Part shown: piece by piece, positions 8,319 to 16,901 of the stretch
How the letters are laid out: each line of letters begins with the position of its first letter
Numbering within the stretch: the stretch's first letter is position 1
Assembly (NCBI RefSeq): GCF_009735645.1
Contig: NZ_CP032550.1
Coordinates: 2,170,001-2,234,000 of the forward strand
Direction of reading: 5' to 3'
Length of the DNA stretch: 64,000 bases
From: Microbacterium oryzae
Lineage (GTDB): Bacteria; Actinomycetota; Actinomycetes; Actinomycetales; Microbacteriaceae
Made by a program: the position numbers and the translations under genes
The notes under the pieces: model-generated
The model's input: only the letters and a program-made list of their open reading frames with translations
Told to the model about the DNA's origin: nothing
Database searches by the model: none

Positions 8319-9215
8319 ATGGGCACTTCCACGACACCCTGGCTGCATCCGCAGGGATCGCTCTCCGACGGCCCCTGGGAGACCGTCGTCGACGACTCCC
8401 TCGAGGGCTGGCAGCACACCGGACTGCGCGTCGCCGAGCTCGATGGGAACACGGCGGAGCTCCCCGCCGGCGACATCGAGCGCATCGTCGTCCCCCTCTC
8501 CGGGTCGTTCAGCGTGACGTACGCCGAGGAGGACGGTGACGAGCAGACTCAGGAGCTCGTCGGACGCCCGACGGTGTTCTCCGGCCCCACCGACGTGCTG
8601 TTCCTCGGCGCGGGAACGCGCGCGACGCTGACGGGAGCCGGCCGCGTGGCGGTGGCGGAGGCGCCGACCGCCACCCGCACCCCGGCGCGCTATCTTCCCG
8701 CGACCGACATCGCCGTGGAGCTGCGCGGCGCGGGCCGCTCGTCGCGGCAGGTGCACGGATTCGGCCTGCCGGGCGCCATGGACGAGCCGGCGAAGCTCCT
8801 GGTGTGCGAGGTCATCACCCCCGCCGACAACTGGTCGTCGTATCCGCCGCACAAGCACGACGAGGATCGGCCGGGGCACGAGGCGGTGCTGGAGGAGATC
8901 TACTACTTCGAGTCGTCACGCGACCCCGGGCGCGCCCGCGACGACGACGCCCTCGGCGTCTTCCACACCTATCCGGCGGCGGGCGACGACATCCGCATCG
9001 ACGCCGTCGTCCGCTCCGGCGACGTCGCCCTGGTGCCGCGCGGGTACCACGGGCCGGCAGCCGCTGTCCCCGGCTACCACCTCTACTACCTCAACGTCAT
9101 GGCCGGCCCCGGCGACGCCCGGGCGTGGGTCGTGGCGGACGACCCCGCGCACGCGTGGGTGCGGGGGAGCTGGGACGACCAGCCCCTGGACGAGCGTCTC
9201 CCGTTCACGCGCTGA
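8319..9215 (+). CDS. iolB: 5-deoxy-glucuronate isomerase
   Basis: 298 residues, cupin fold. 'SSYPPHKHDED' and 'LEEIYYFE' supply the metal-binding His/Glu set seen in IolB, and 'VPRGYHGPAAAVPGYHLYYLNVMAG' is the typical C-terminal cupin strand with its His. It converts 5-deoxy-glucuronate, the product of IolD, to 2-deoxy-5-keto-gluconate. It starts 5 nt after the transketolase C-subunit stop, so it is in the same operon. Confidence 0.93.
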   Translation: MGTSTTPWLHPQGSLSDGPWETVVDDSLEGWQHTGLRVAELDGNTAELPAGDIERIVVPLSGSFSVTYAEEDGDEQTQELVGRPTVFSGPTDVLFLGAGTRATLTGAGRVAVAEAPTATRTPARYLPATDIAVELRGAGRSSRQVHGFGLPGAMDEPAKLLVCEVITPADNWSSYPPHKHDEDRPGHEAVLEEIYYFESSRDPGRARDDDALGVFHTYPAAGDDIRIDAVVRSGDVALVPRGYHGPAAAVPGYHLYYLNVMAGPGDARAWVVADDPAHAWVRGSWDDQPLDERLPFTR

Positions 9216-9242
9216 CGACGCCGAGAGGAGAGGGCTGTCGGC

Positions 9243-10088
9243 TCACGCCCGAGCGAGCGTCTCCGCGGCCGTCGCGTACGCGACGCGCATGGCCTCGTCG
9301 AGGGGGCGGCGCCGATGCTCGGCGGAGAGGATCTCCACTCCCCACGGGCCCCGGTAGCCGATCTCGCGGATCGTCCGGATGAAGCCGACCACGTCCTGCG
9401 CGCCCTCGCCGATCAGCCGCCGATTGTCGCGCGTGTCCTCGAAGAGCGTCCCGCTGACCTCGAACTCGGCATCGCTGAGCTCGACGCCGAAGAGGATGGC
9501 CGGGTCCAGCACCTCGCGGAGCTCCGCGAAGGAGGTGCCCGGTCGGAAGACGTGCCAGAAATCCACGAGCAGGCCGAGGGCGGGATGGTCGGCCGCGCGC
9601 ACCGCCTGCACGCCCTGCGGGATGGTCGCGATGGTTCCGAAGGGGAAGGGCTCGAGGGCCACCCGCGTCCCCGCGTCGGCCGCCTCCTCCGCGAGGCGGC
9701 GCAGCGGCGCGGCGAACACCGTCACGTCGGCCGGCGGCTCGCCCATCCCGGGACCCGCCTTGATGAACACGGCGCTGAGGTCGTGGGCGGCGTCGAGCAG
9801 CAGATCCCACGTGCCACGCCAGGCGTCATCCTCACGCCACCAGTCCGTGGCGAGCTCCACCTCGACGTGCGACAGCCCGGCGTCGTCGATCTCCGCGCGG
9901 AGCGCCGCGAAGCCGATCGTGTCGCGCGCGTGACGCAGGTCGTCCTGCCCGAACCCGATCCCCGACCATCCGGCCGCGGCAGTCGCCCGCACCCGATCGA
10001 GGATCGGGAACGGGCTGAGCTCGCGGCCCTGCGGCTGCGCATCGCCGGCGCTCGTCCAGCAGGTGGCGACGAGGCGGTCCGCGCTCAT
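9243..10088 (-). CDS. Sugar phosphate isomerase/epimerase (xylose-isomerase-like TIM barrel)
   Basis: 281 residues, AP-endonuclease-2-type TIM barrel. 'VALEPFPFGTIATIPQG', 'LGLLVDFWHVFRPGTS', 'FGVELSDAEFEVSG' and 'GYRGPWGVEILSAEHRRRPLDE' place metal-binding Glu, Asp, His and Glu at the ends of barrel strands. It is a candidate inosose isomerase or epimerase (IolI/IolH-like). It is last in the minus-strand iol operon, overlapping iolG by ATGA. The sequence alone does not fix the substrate. Confidence 0.8.
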   Translation of the reverse strand: MSADRLVATCWTSAGDAQPQGRELSPFPILDRVRATAAAGWSGIGFGQDDLRHARDTIGFAALRAEIDDAGLSHVEVELATDWWREDDAWRGTWDLLLDAAHDLSAVFIKAGPGMGEPPADVTVFAAPLRRLAEEAADAGTRVALEPFPFGTIATIPQGVQAVRAADHPALGLLVDFWHVFRPGTSFAELREVLDPAILFGVELSDAEFEVSGTLFEDTRDNRRLIGEGAQDVVGFIRTIREIGYRGPWGVEILSAEHRRRPLDEAMRVAYATAAETLARA

Positions 10089-11098
10089 GCGCTCAGGTCC
10101 ACCGCGACGGAGACGCCCTCGGCCGCTGAGCGCACGGCGGCGTCGGCGAGGACGAGGGCGGCGCGGCCGTCCTCGAAGCCGGGGCTGCGATCCTCGCCGC
10201 CCCGGATGAGGTCGGCGAACGCCTCGAGTTCGAGCCGGTACGCGTCCGCGTAGCGCTCGAGGAAGAACCGGCGGTAGGGCGCGAGGCCCTCCACCTGCGC
10301 GCCCGTGTAGGCGCGCACCTGCGTCGCCGGGATGTTCCCGACCTGGAGCAGGCCCTGGGGCCCGAACGCCTCGATGCGCTGGTCGTAGCCGTACGCGCTG
10401 TGGCGCGAGTTCGTGATCGTGATGAGCTCGCCGCCGGCGCCGCGGAGGGTGACCACGACCGCGTCGTAGTCGCCGGCCGCCGCGATCGCCGCGTCGAACT
10501 GGCGGGCGCCCCGCGCGGTGACCTCGACGATGTCGGGGACGAAGAACCGCGCCATGTCGAAGTCGTGGATGGTCATGTCGCGGAAGATGCCGCCCGACAC
10601 CGCGATGTAGGCCGCCGGCGGCGCCTCGGGGTCGCGGCTCGTGATCGAGAGCTGCTCGAGCGCGCCGATCTCGCCGTCCGCGACACGACGGCGGAGGTCG
10701 GCGAAGTGCGGGTCGAAGCGGCGGTTGAAGCCGAGCACGACCGGCGTCGACGACGACGCGGCCTTCTCGCGCAGCGCGTCGACGCGCACGATGTCGAGGT
10801 CGATGGGCTTCTCGCACAGCACCGGAACGCCGGCGTCGATGGCGGCATCGATGAGGTCGACATGCGTGGGGGTGGGCGAGGCGATGATCACGCCGTCGAC
10901 CTCTCCCGAGCGGATGGCCTCGAGCGGGTCGGCGGTGACGTTCGCGCCGCCGTAGCGGCGGGCGGTCTCGGCCGCGCCGTCGATGAACGGGTCGGCGACC
11001 CACGACAGCTCGGTGCCCGGGATGGCGGCGACGCTCGCGGCGTGCACCTGGCCGATGCGGCCGGTGCCGATGAGCCCGAAGCGGAGGGAGGAGGTCAT
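10085..11098 (-). CDS. iolG: Inositol 2-dehydrogenase-like Gfo/Idh/MocA oxidoreductase
   Basis: 337 residues. Rossmann motif 'GLIGTGRIGQVHAASV' at residues 8-23, the 'CEKPIDLD' Lys-Pro motif and 'DMTIHDFDMARFFV' with the catalytic Asp/His pair are all as in bacterial myo-inositol dehydrogenase. Of the three related dehydrogenases in the operon this one looks most like IolG (N-terminus, length, and the 'AYKRFFLERY'-type region near the end). It oxidises the C2 hydroxyl of myo-inositol with NAD+. The symbol is an inference. Confidence 0.78.
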   Translation of the reverse strand: MTSSLRFGLIGTGRIGQVHAASVAAIPGTELSWVADPFIDGAAETARRYGGANVTADPLEAIRSGEVDGVIIASPTPTHVDLIDAAIDAGVPVLCEKPIDLDIVRVDALREKAASSSTPVVLGFNRRFDPHFADLRRRVADGEIGALEQLSITSRDPEAPPAAYIAVSGGIFRDMTIHDFDMARFFVPDIVEVTARGARQFDAAIAAAGDYDAVVVTLRGAGGELITITNSRHSAYGYDQRIEAFGPQGLLQVGNIPATQVRAYTGAQVEGLAPYRRFFLERYADAYRLELEAFADLIRGGEDRSPGFEDGRAALVLADAAVRSAAEGVSVAVDLSA

Positions 11099-11122
11099 GA
11101 CGGCCTTTCGTGGGGAGGGATG

Positions 11123-12136
11123 TCAGAGAAGGGAGACGGTCTCGCCGGTGCGGAGCGATCGTGCGGCGGCGTCGGCGATCCGCAGGGCGACCACGCCCTC
11201 GCGCGGCGGGGTGAGGTTCGCGCCGACACCGGCCACGAGGTCGACGAACGCGCGCATCTCCGCGCGGAACGCGGGAGCGAAGCGCTCGGCGAAGTCCTCG
11301 TACCCCCGAGCGGGTGCAGGGACGCCCGGCTCGGCGGACGTGACCGGGGTGCGGGCGTCGAGGCCGACCGCGGCGGTGTCCCGCGTGCCGAACACCTCGA
11401 GGCGCACGTCCTGCCCCGCGCCGTTGCGGCGCACGCCGCTGACCGTGGCCGTCGCGCCCGACTCGAGCACGAGCACGGCGAGCGCGGTGTCGACGTCGTC
11501 GTGCTCCGCATGCACCGGGGCGTCCAGCACGGAGCCGGCACCCCAGACCGACACGACCCGCTGGCCGGTCACCCACGGGATGCTGTCGAAATCGTGGACG
11601 AGCATGTCGTGCCAGATGCCGCCGGAGACCGGGACGTAGTCGACGGGGAGCGCGTGGTGATCGTGCCCGGTGGCGCGGACCGCGCGGACAACGCCCAGCT
11701 CGCCCGACCCCACGCGGCGGCGGAGCTCCTGATGCGCGGGGTCGTAGCGCCGGTGGAAGGCGACCATCACCTCGGAGCCCGTCGCCTCGATCTCGTCCGC
11801 CAGACGCTCCAGGCTCGCGACGTCCAGCGCGAGCGGCTTCTCCACGAGCGCGGGCACCCCCGCGCGCGCGGCCCGCCGCGCGAAATCCGGGTGGGTGCTC
11901 GTCGTGGTGGCGACGACCACCCCGTCGAGGCGATCGAGCTCGGCGTCCCACCCGTCGCCGGCCACGAGCGGCGCGGCGCATGCCCCGAGCCCAGCGAGGT
12001 CGACCCGCTGCCGGAACTCCTCGGCCCGTTCGCGCGAGCGGCCGATGAGCACGACCTCGTCGACGCCGGCCGTGGCCGCGAGGTTCCGGGCGTGCATGGC
12101 GCCGATGCGCCCCAGGCCGACGACGCCGATCCTCAT
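11123..12136 (-). CDS. Gfo/Idh/MocA family oxidoreductase
   Basis: 337 residues. 'MRIGVVGLGRIGAMHARNLA' (NAD(P) binding), 'ALVEKPLALD' and 'DMLVHDFDSIPWVTG' give the full dehydrogenase motif set. It is a paralogue of the neighbouring iolG-like gene, probably acting on another inositol isomer (for example scyllo- or D-chiro-inositol) or on a pathway keto-intermediate. Its ATG lies 2 nt from the stop of the iolE-like gene. Confidence 0.82.
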   Translation of the reverse strand: MRIGVVGLGRIGAMHARNLAATAGVDEVVLIGRSRERAEEFRQRVDLAGLGACAAPLVAGDGWDAELDRLDGVVVATTTSTHPDFARRAARAGVPALVEKPLALDVASLERLADEIEATGSEVMVAFHRRYDPAHQELRRRVGSGELGVVRAVRATGHDHHALPVDYVPVSGGIWHDMLVHDFDSIPWVTGQRVVSVWGAGSVLDAPVHAEHDDVDTALAVLVLESGATATVSGVRRNGAGQDVRLEVFGTRDTAAVGLDARTPVTSAEPGVPAPARGYEDFAERFAPAFRAEMRAFVDLVAGVGANLTPPREGVVALRIADAAARSLRTGETVSLL

Positions 12137-12137
12137 G

Positions 12138-13022
12138 TCAGCCCTCCCGCTCCGCGAGGAGGGCGCGGAGGTACTCGACGCTCGCGCGGGCGTCCTCGAT
12201 CGGGCCCTCGCCCTCGGCGGGCTCCATGGCGACGACCTTGTCCTGCTCCAGGACGAACCAGCCGGTGTACCCGGCGTCGACGAGGCTCGCCACGATCGCG
12301 CGCACGTCCACGTCGCCCTGCCCGAGCGGGCGGTAGAGCCGATCCGCCGCGATCGCGTCGAAGTAGGTCAGATCGCCGGCCTTCACCCGCTGCATGCCGT
12401 CGAGCGACACGTCCTTGAGGTGGGTGTGCGCGATCCGCGACGCGTGGTCCCGCGCGAACGCGACGGGGTCCACCCCGCCGATCATGAGGTGGCCCGTGTC
12501 GAAGCAGAACAGCGCGGAGGAGCCCGCGATGACGCGCTCGACGTCGTCGGCGGTCTCCACGACGGTTCCGACATGCGGGTGGATGGCCGCGGTCACGCCG
12601 CGAAGAGCCGCGCGCTCGCGGATGGCGTCGAGATTGCGGAAGAGGGTCTCCCACTCGGCGTCGGTCAGCGCCTCGCGCTGCACGTCGTAGCCGTCCTGAC
12701 CGGTGACCGCCGCGACGATGAGCACGTCGGCACCCGTGGCGGCGTAGTCGTCGAGCTCGCGCTCGATGCGGGGCAGCGGGTCGGACGCGACATCGTGCAG
12801 CACGACCGGCACGAAGCTCCCCACCGCGGTGATGCCGAACCGCGCGAGCTCCGACGCCTTGGCCGCCGGCGCCGGCGGGAGGAAGCCGTCGGGCCCGAGC
12901 TCGGTGGCGGTGTGGCCGAGCGCGCGCATCTCGCCGAGGACCCGCTCTGGCGCGAATTGGAAGCCCCAGTCGGGGACCTCGCTGATGCCCCAGCTGATGG
13001 GAGCGGTGGCGATCCTCGCCAT
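12138..13022 (-). CDS. iolE: Inosose dehydratase-like TIM-barrel protein
   Basis: 294 residues. The opening 'ATAPISWGISEVPDWGFQF' is the hallmark of IolE (2-keto-myo-inositol dehydratase), and 'AAIHPHVGTVVET', 'FCFDTGHLMIGG' and 'IAHTHLKDV' give the metal ligands of the barrel. It dehydrates inosose to the diketone that IolD hydrolyses. It sits between two Gfo/Idh/MocA genes with 1-2 nt spacing. Confidence 0.85.
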   Translation of the reverse strand: MARIATAPISWGISEVPDWGFQFAPERVLGEMRALGHTATELGPDGFLPPAPAAKASELARFGITAVGSFVPVVLHDVASDPLPRIERELDDYAATGADVLIVAAVTGQDGYDVQREALTDAEWETLFRNLDAIRERAALRGVTAAIHPHVGTVVETADDVERVIAGSSALFCFDTGHLMIGGVDPVAFARDHASRIAHTHLKDVSLDGMQRVKAGDLTYFDAIAADRLYRPLGQGDVDVRAIVASLVDAGYTGWFVLEQDKVVAMEPAEGEGPIEDARASVEYLRALLAEREG

Positions 13023-13023
13023 G

Positions 13024-14223
13024 TCATGCCCCCTTCACGTTGCCGGTGTGCCCCTCGACGACCGGGGTCGCCACCCACTGGCCCGATGCCGCCGACTCCT
13101 CGGCCGCGGTCAGGACCTGCGCCGATGCCAGCGCGTCGTGGATGGTCGAGTTGTCGGACGACCCGCCCGTTGCGGCGAGGAGGAACTTCTTCGCCTCGAT
13201 GGTCTTGAGGTCGTCGTAGCCCATCGGCGTGCCCGATCCGGGCTGGAAGCGCGAGTACTCCGGGAAGGTGTCGTCGGCGAACAGGCGCGTGTAGCCGAGG
13301 CTCTGCCCGGGGCGACGGATGGCCAGCTCGAGCTCGTTCATGCGCTCGAAGTCCCAGCGCAGCGACCCCTCCGTGCCGAAGATCTCGATCGCGTACTCGG
13401 CCTTCGGACCGACGGCGAGCCACGAGGCGTCGAGTGTGCCGAGCGCCCCGGCCGCCACGGCCGAGTCGTCGAAGCGGAGGAGCATGTTCGCGTAGTCCTC
13501 GTTCTCGACGGGCAGCATGCGCCCCTCATCGGGCGTGCCCGGCAGCCCCGGACGCTCGGTGATGTACGTGCCGGTCGAGGCCGTCACCGACGAGACCGGC
13601 CCGAGCAGGAAGTGCACGAGGTCGACGAGGTGGCCCATGAGGTCGCCGAGGACGCCGGATCCGCTCTGCTCGCGGACGAATCGCCACGCCCGCGGAGACT
13701 GCGGGTCGGCGCTGAAGCCGCCGAAGAAGCGCCCGCGGACGTTGGTGATCTGCCCGAGCGCGCCCTCGCTGATGAGCTGCCGGGCCCGCTGGATGGCCGG
13801 CGGCTGCCGGTAGTTGAACCCGATGCTCGAGGTCACGCCCGCGGCGATGACGGCGCCGCGGATGGCCGCGGTCTCATGCGCGCCGCGTCCGACCGGCTTC
13901 TCGATCCAGATGTGCTTGCCCGCCTGCGCGGCGGCGATGCCGACCTCCGCGTGCAGGAAGTTGGGCGCGCAGATCGACACCACGTCGACCTCCGGGTTCG
14001 CAAGCACCTCCCGGTAGTCCGAGACCGCGGAGTCGTAGCCGAGCACCTCGGTCGCGTACGCGCGGCCGGCTTCCGCGGTGTCGGCGGCCTGCACGAGGCG
14101 CGGCGTGATGCCGAGCTCGGGGTAGACGAGCGGGAGGTTGGCGTAGGCGCGGCTGTGGAGGCGGCCCATCCAGCCGACGCTGACGAGACCGACGCCGAGA
14201 GGGCGCGAGGGGGTGGTGGCCAT
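13024..14223 (-). CDS. Gfo/Idh/MocA family oxidoreductase, first gene of the iol operon
   Basis: 399 residues, longer than the other two dehydrogenases in the operon. Motifs: 'GVGLVSVGWMGRLHSRAY', 'IWIEKPVGRG', 'SIGFNYRQPPAIQRARQLI' and 'LGDLMGHLVDLVHFLLG' (Asp/His of the active site). The C-terminal 'GYDDLKTIEAKKFLLA' is common in IolX/IolW-type scyllo-inositol or sugar dehydrogenases. It is the promoter-proximal gene, directly downstream of the LacI-type operator. Confidence 0.82.
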   Translation of the reverse strand: MATTPSRPLGVGLVSVGWMGRLHSRAYANLPLVYPELGITPRLVQAADTAEAGRAYATEVLGYDSAVSDYREVLANPEVDVVSICAPNFLHAEVGIAAAQAGKHIWIEKPVGRGAHETAAIRGAVIAAGVTSSIGFNYRQPPAIQRARQLISEGALGQITNVRGRFFGGFSADPQSPRAWRFVREQSGSGVLGDLMGHLVDLVHFLLGPVSSVTASTGTYITERPGLPGTPDEGRMLPVENEDYANMLLRFDDSAVAAGALGTLDASWLAVGPKAEYAIEIFGTEGSLRWDFERMNELELAIRRPGQSLGYTRLFADDTFPEYSRFQPGSGTPMGYDDLKTIEAKKFLLAATGGSSDNSTIHDALASAQVLTAAEESAASGQWVATPVVEGHTGNVKGA

Positions 14224-14284
14224 GACGGGCTCCTGGAGGACAGGGCGGCGTCGGGTCCTGCGCGACGCTGCGCCGAGTAAGTTC

Positions 14285-14296
14285 TGGACCGGTCCA
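14285..14296. promoter_or_regulatory. LacI-type operator of the iol operon
   Basis: TGGACCGGTCCA is a perfect 12-bp palindrome with the central CG expected for LacI/GalR proteins. It begins where the -10 box of the iol operon promoter ends, so a bound repressor would cover the transcription start. The lacI-type gene lies just upstream. Confidence 0.75.
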
Positions 14297-14324
14297 AAGT
14301 AGCGTCGGCACTCACCCTTGTCAA
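14296..14324 (-). promoter_or_regulatory. Promoter of the minus-strand iol operon
   Basis: On the minus strand: -35 TTGACA (14324-14319), a 17-bp spacer, and -10 TACTTT (14301-14296). This is the best sigma-70-like promoter in the window; it drives the five genes from 14223 to 9243. Confidence 0.75.
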
Positions 14325-14349
14325 GACATGGGTGAACGAACCGCTCGCC

Positions 14350-15366
14350 TCAGCGCGGCGATGGCGTCGAGGTGCGCACCACCAGCCGGGGGGCGATGAG
14401 CGTCTCGGGCTGCTGCGGCGCCGCACCGCCCTCCACCTCGATGACGCATCCGGCCGCAGCGGCGCCGATCTCCGCATTGCGCGGGTCGACGCTCGTGAGT
14501 CCGACCTGCGGCAGGCGGGCCACCTGCGAGTCGTCGTACCCCGTCACCGCCATCGCGACGCCCGCGCCGGACGCCGCGGCGAGCGCGCCCACCGCCGCCA
14601 GATCGTTCACGGCGACGATCCCCGTCGGCCGGTCCCGGCCATCCGCCTCGAGCAGCTCTCGAGTCGCCGTGTATCCGGCGCGCTCCGTGAAGTCGGCGGG
14701 CGCGACCAGCGGCTCGATCCCGTGCTCGGCCACGACGGCGAGGTAGGTCTCGAGACGCCGCTCGGCGACGACCCCGCCCCGGCCGCCGATGTGCGCGATG
14801 CGGCGGTGGCCCTGCTCCAGAAGGTGCTCGACGGCGAGCCGGATGCCGGCGGCGTCGTCGGAGCGGACGGTCGCGGCGACGGGGACGTGCTCGCCGACGG
14901 CGCTCGCGACCACGAGGGGCGTGCCCGCGATGATCTCGGTCAGGGCGGCGAGGTCGGGGATCGAGCCGACCACGAGGATGCTCCGGGGGCGGAGGTCGTG
15001 GAAGACCGCGAGGGCGCGCTCGTCGAGGTGCGGCACGCCGTCGGGGTCGGGCATCATCGCCGAGGTGAGGAGCGCGCTGCGTCCGTGGCGCGCCAGCTCG
15101 GCGCGCGCGGCGTCGACGACCTCGGCGAACACCGAGTTGTGCAGGTCGGCCACCAGGACGCCCGTGAAGCCGCCATCCGCCGACGACAGCGCCCGCGCCG
15201 TCAGGTTCGGCCGGAACCCGAGCCGGTCGGCCGCGGCGAGGATGCGCTCGCGGCGTTCGGGCCCAACGCTTCCGCCCGCGTAGAGGAGGGACACGAGGGA
15301 CTTCGACACCCCGGCCGCCGCGGCGACGTCGCGGATCGTCGGCCGCCTGCTCGCGCCATCCTCCAT
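14350..15366 (-). CDS. LacI family transcriptional repressor
   Basis: 338 residues. HTH 'PTIRDVAAAAGVSKSLVSLLYAGG' at the N-terminus, hinge region 'NLTARALSS', then a periplasmic-binding-like effector domain ('GVLVADLHNSVFAEVVDAA', 'GYDDSQVARLPQVGLTSVDP'). The gene lies upstream of and on the same strand as the iol operon, with the operator palindrome in the 126-bp gap. It most likely represses that operon and is released by an inositol or derived sugar. The start has no well-spaced ribosome site; CACAAT sits 6 nt upstream. Confidence 0.9.
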   Translation of the reverse strand: MEDGASRRPTIRDVAAAAGVSKSLVSLLYAGGSVGPERRERILAAADRLGFRPNLTARALSSADGGFTGVLVADLHNSVFAEVVDAARAELARHGRSALLTSAMMPDPDGVPHLDERALAVFHDLRPRSILVVGSIPDLAALTEIIAGTPLVVASAVGEHVPVAATVRSDDAAGIRLAVEHLLEQGHRRIAHIGGRGGVVAERRLETYLAVVAEHGIEPLVAPADFTERAGYTATRELLEADGRDRPTGIVAVNDLAAVGALAAASGAGVAMAVTGYDDSQVARLPQVGLTSVDPRNAEIGAAAAGCVIEVEGGAAPQQPETLIAPRLVVRTSTPSPR

Positions 15367-15416
15367 CTCCTCATTGTGCCCGGGGTCCGGACAGCTCGGT
15401 GTGATCTCCTGCCGGG

Positions 15417-16184
15417 ATGGACCGCGTCGGCGAGCTGCTTCACACCCTCGGACAGGCCGTCACCGCCGTCTGGGCGAGCGCGACAGCGCAGGTCGCGCCG
15501 CCGGCCGTCCCGGTCGCGCTCCTCACGGGAGCCGTCGCCCTCGCGGTCGTCCTGTGGCGCCCGGCCTGGCGGGTGACGCGCCACGCCATCACGATCGCCC
15601 ATGAGGGCTTCCACGGCGTGGCAGCCCTGGCGACCGGGCGCAGCCTGCGCGGCATCCGCCTGCACTCCGACACCTCGGGGCTCACCCTGTCGCGCGGCAG
15701 GCCTCGCGGCATCGGCATGGTCCTCACCCTGCTGGCGGGGTACCCGGGGCCGGCACTCGCCGGTCTCGGATCCGCCTGGCTCGTGCACCGCGGCTATCCC
15801 CTGGCGATGCTGTGGCTCGTCGTCGCGCTCCTCTGCCTGCTCCTGCTGCAGATCCGCAACCTGTTCGGGCTGTGGTCGGTCGCCGTCTCAGCGGCGACCC
15901 TGGTCGCCGTGTCGTGGTGGGCGCCCGCGGACGTCCGCGGCGCGGTCGCCGCCACGGTCACGTGGTTCCTCCTCCTCGGGTCGGTGCGTCCGGTGCTGGA
16001 GCTGCAGCTGCAGCGCACCCGGAGGCGGGGCGCGGCCCGCACGTCCGACGCCGATCAACTCGCCGCGCTCACACATCTCCCGGGAGTCGTGTGGATCGGG
16101 GTCTTCCTCGCCCTGTGCCTCACCGCGCTCGCGATCGGCGGGTTCTGGCTCCTCGGCGACCCCCGGCACCTCGCCCTAGGCTGA
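15417..16184 (+). CDS. M50 family (M50B-like) membrane metallopeptidase homologue
   Basis: 255 residues with five to six membrane segments. 'HEGFH' at residues 62-66 fits the zinc HExxH of M50 proteases, placed after the first membrane helix, and 'LAGYPGPALAGLGSAWLV' resembles the second M50 region. Members of this subgroup ('M50 family metallopeptidase' of actinobacteria) have no known substrate. It is followed 4 nt later by the DtxR-type gene. Confidence 0.8.
   Translation: MDRVGELLHTLGQAVTAVWASATAQVAPPAVPVALLTGAVALAVVLWRPAWRVTRHAITIAHEGFHGVAALATGRSLRGIRLHSDTSGLTLSRGRPRGIGMVLTLLAGYPGPALAGLGSAWLVHRGYPLAMLWLVVALLCLLLLQIRNLFGLWSVAVSAATLVAVSWWAPADVRGAVAATVTWFLLLGSVRPVLELQLQRTRRRGAARTSDADQLAALTHLPGVVWIGVFLALCLTALAIGGFWLLGDPRHLALG
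16177..16182 (+). promoter_or_regulatory. -10 box for DtxR-type gene (leaderless)
   Basis: TAGGCT, 6 nt, then GTG at 16189. It overlaps the last codons of the upstream gene. Confidence 0.5.
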
Positions 16185-16188
16185 TCCG

Positions 16189-16821
16189 GTGGCTTCACCC
16201 GCGGCGGACGACTACCTGAAGACGGTGTACTCGCACACCGAATGGCAGGACGACCCCATCACGCCGTCGGTGCTCGCGGGCAAGCTCGGCGTCGCGCCGT
16301 CGAGCGTCACCGAGATGGTGAAGAAGCTCGCCGCCGCGGGCCTCGTCACGCATGTCCCCTACGGCGCGGTGCGTCTCACGCCGGAGGGCGCCCGACGCGC
16401 GGTGGGCATCGTGCGGCGGCACCGGCTCATCGAGACCTGGCTCGTCCGCGAGATGGGCTACGGATGGCACGAGGTGCATGACGAGGCGGAGATCCTCGAG
16501 CACGCGCTGAGCGACCGGCTCCTGGCGCGGATCGATGAACGGCTGGGCCACCCGACGGCCGACCCGCACGGCGACGTGATCCCCGACGCCGACGGCGCCC
16601 GCGAGCGCGAGCCGTTCGTGCTGCTCGCCGACGCGCCCGCCGGCCACACCGGACGCGTGCTCCGGGTCCGCGACCGCGACCCCGAGCTCCTGCGCGAGAT
16701 CGAGGCCGCCGGCATCGACGTCGGCCGCGAGGTCGCGGTCACGGCCACCGGCGTGCGGATCGACGGCGCCGATGTCGCGCTGCCCGTCGGCGCGGCCGAG
16801 GTGATCTGGCTCACGGCGTAG
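16189..16821 (+). CDS. DtxR/MntR family metal-dependent transcriptional regulator
   Basis: 210 residues. The winged HTH ('DDPITPSVLAGKLGVAPSSVTEMVKKLAAAGLVTHVPYGAVRLTPEGARRA') is followed by the dimerisation/metal domain ('RRHRLIETWLVREMGYGWHEVHDEAEILEHALSDRLLARIDERLGHPTADPHGDVIP'). It includes the conserved His/Glu cluster (HEVHDEAE, H-P-DPHGD) and a C-terminal FeoA/SH3-like domain. It represses metal uptake genes when loaded with Mn(II) or Fe(II). No transporter is adjacent, so the regulon lies elsewhere. Confidence 0.9.
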   Translation: MASPAADDYLKTVYSHTEWQDDPITPSVLAGKLGVAPSSVTEMVKKLAAAGLVTHVPYGAVRLTPEGARRAVGIVRRHRLIETWLVREMGYGWHEVHDEAEILEHALSDRLLARIDERLGHPTADPHGDVIPDADGAREREPFVLLADAPAGHTGRVLRVRDRDPELLREIEAAGIDVGREVAVTATGVRIDGADVALPVGAAEVIWLTA

Positions 16822-16832
16822 TACCGCGGTAC
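16821..16832. promoter_or_regulatory. Perfect palindrome upstream of ABC exporter operon
   Basis: GTACCGCGGTAC, 12 bp, overlaps the last base of the DtxR stop and lies 56 bp before the -10 box of the ABC operon. It is a candidate operator for the NarL-type response regulator encoded at 20001-20663; that link is inference. Confidence 0.5.
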
Positions 16833-16888
16833 GAACCCGCCCTCGGATATCCGCCCTGGTGCCGATGCGCGCGACCCCGCCGCCTCCG

Positions 16889-16894
16889 TAGCGT
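16889..16894 (+). promoter_or_regulatory. -10 box for ABC exporter operon
   Basis: TAGCGT, 7 nt, then ATG at 16902. Confidence 0.5.
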
Positions 16895-16901
16895 CGGAGA
16901 C

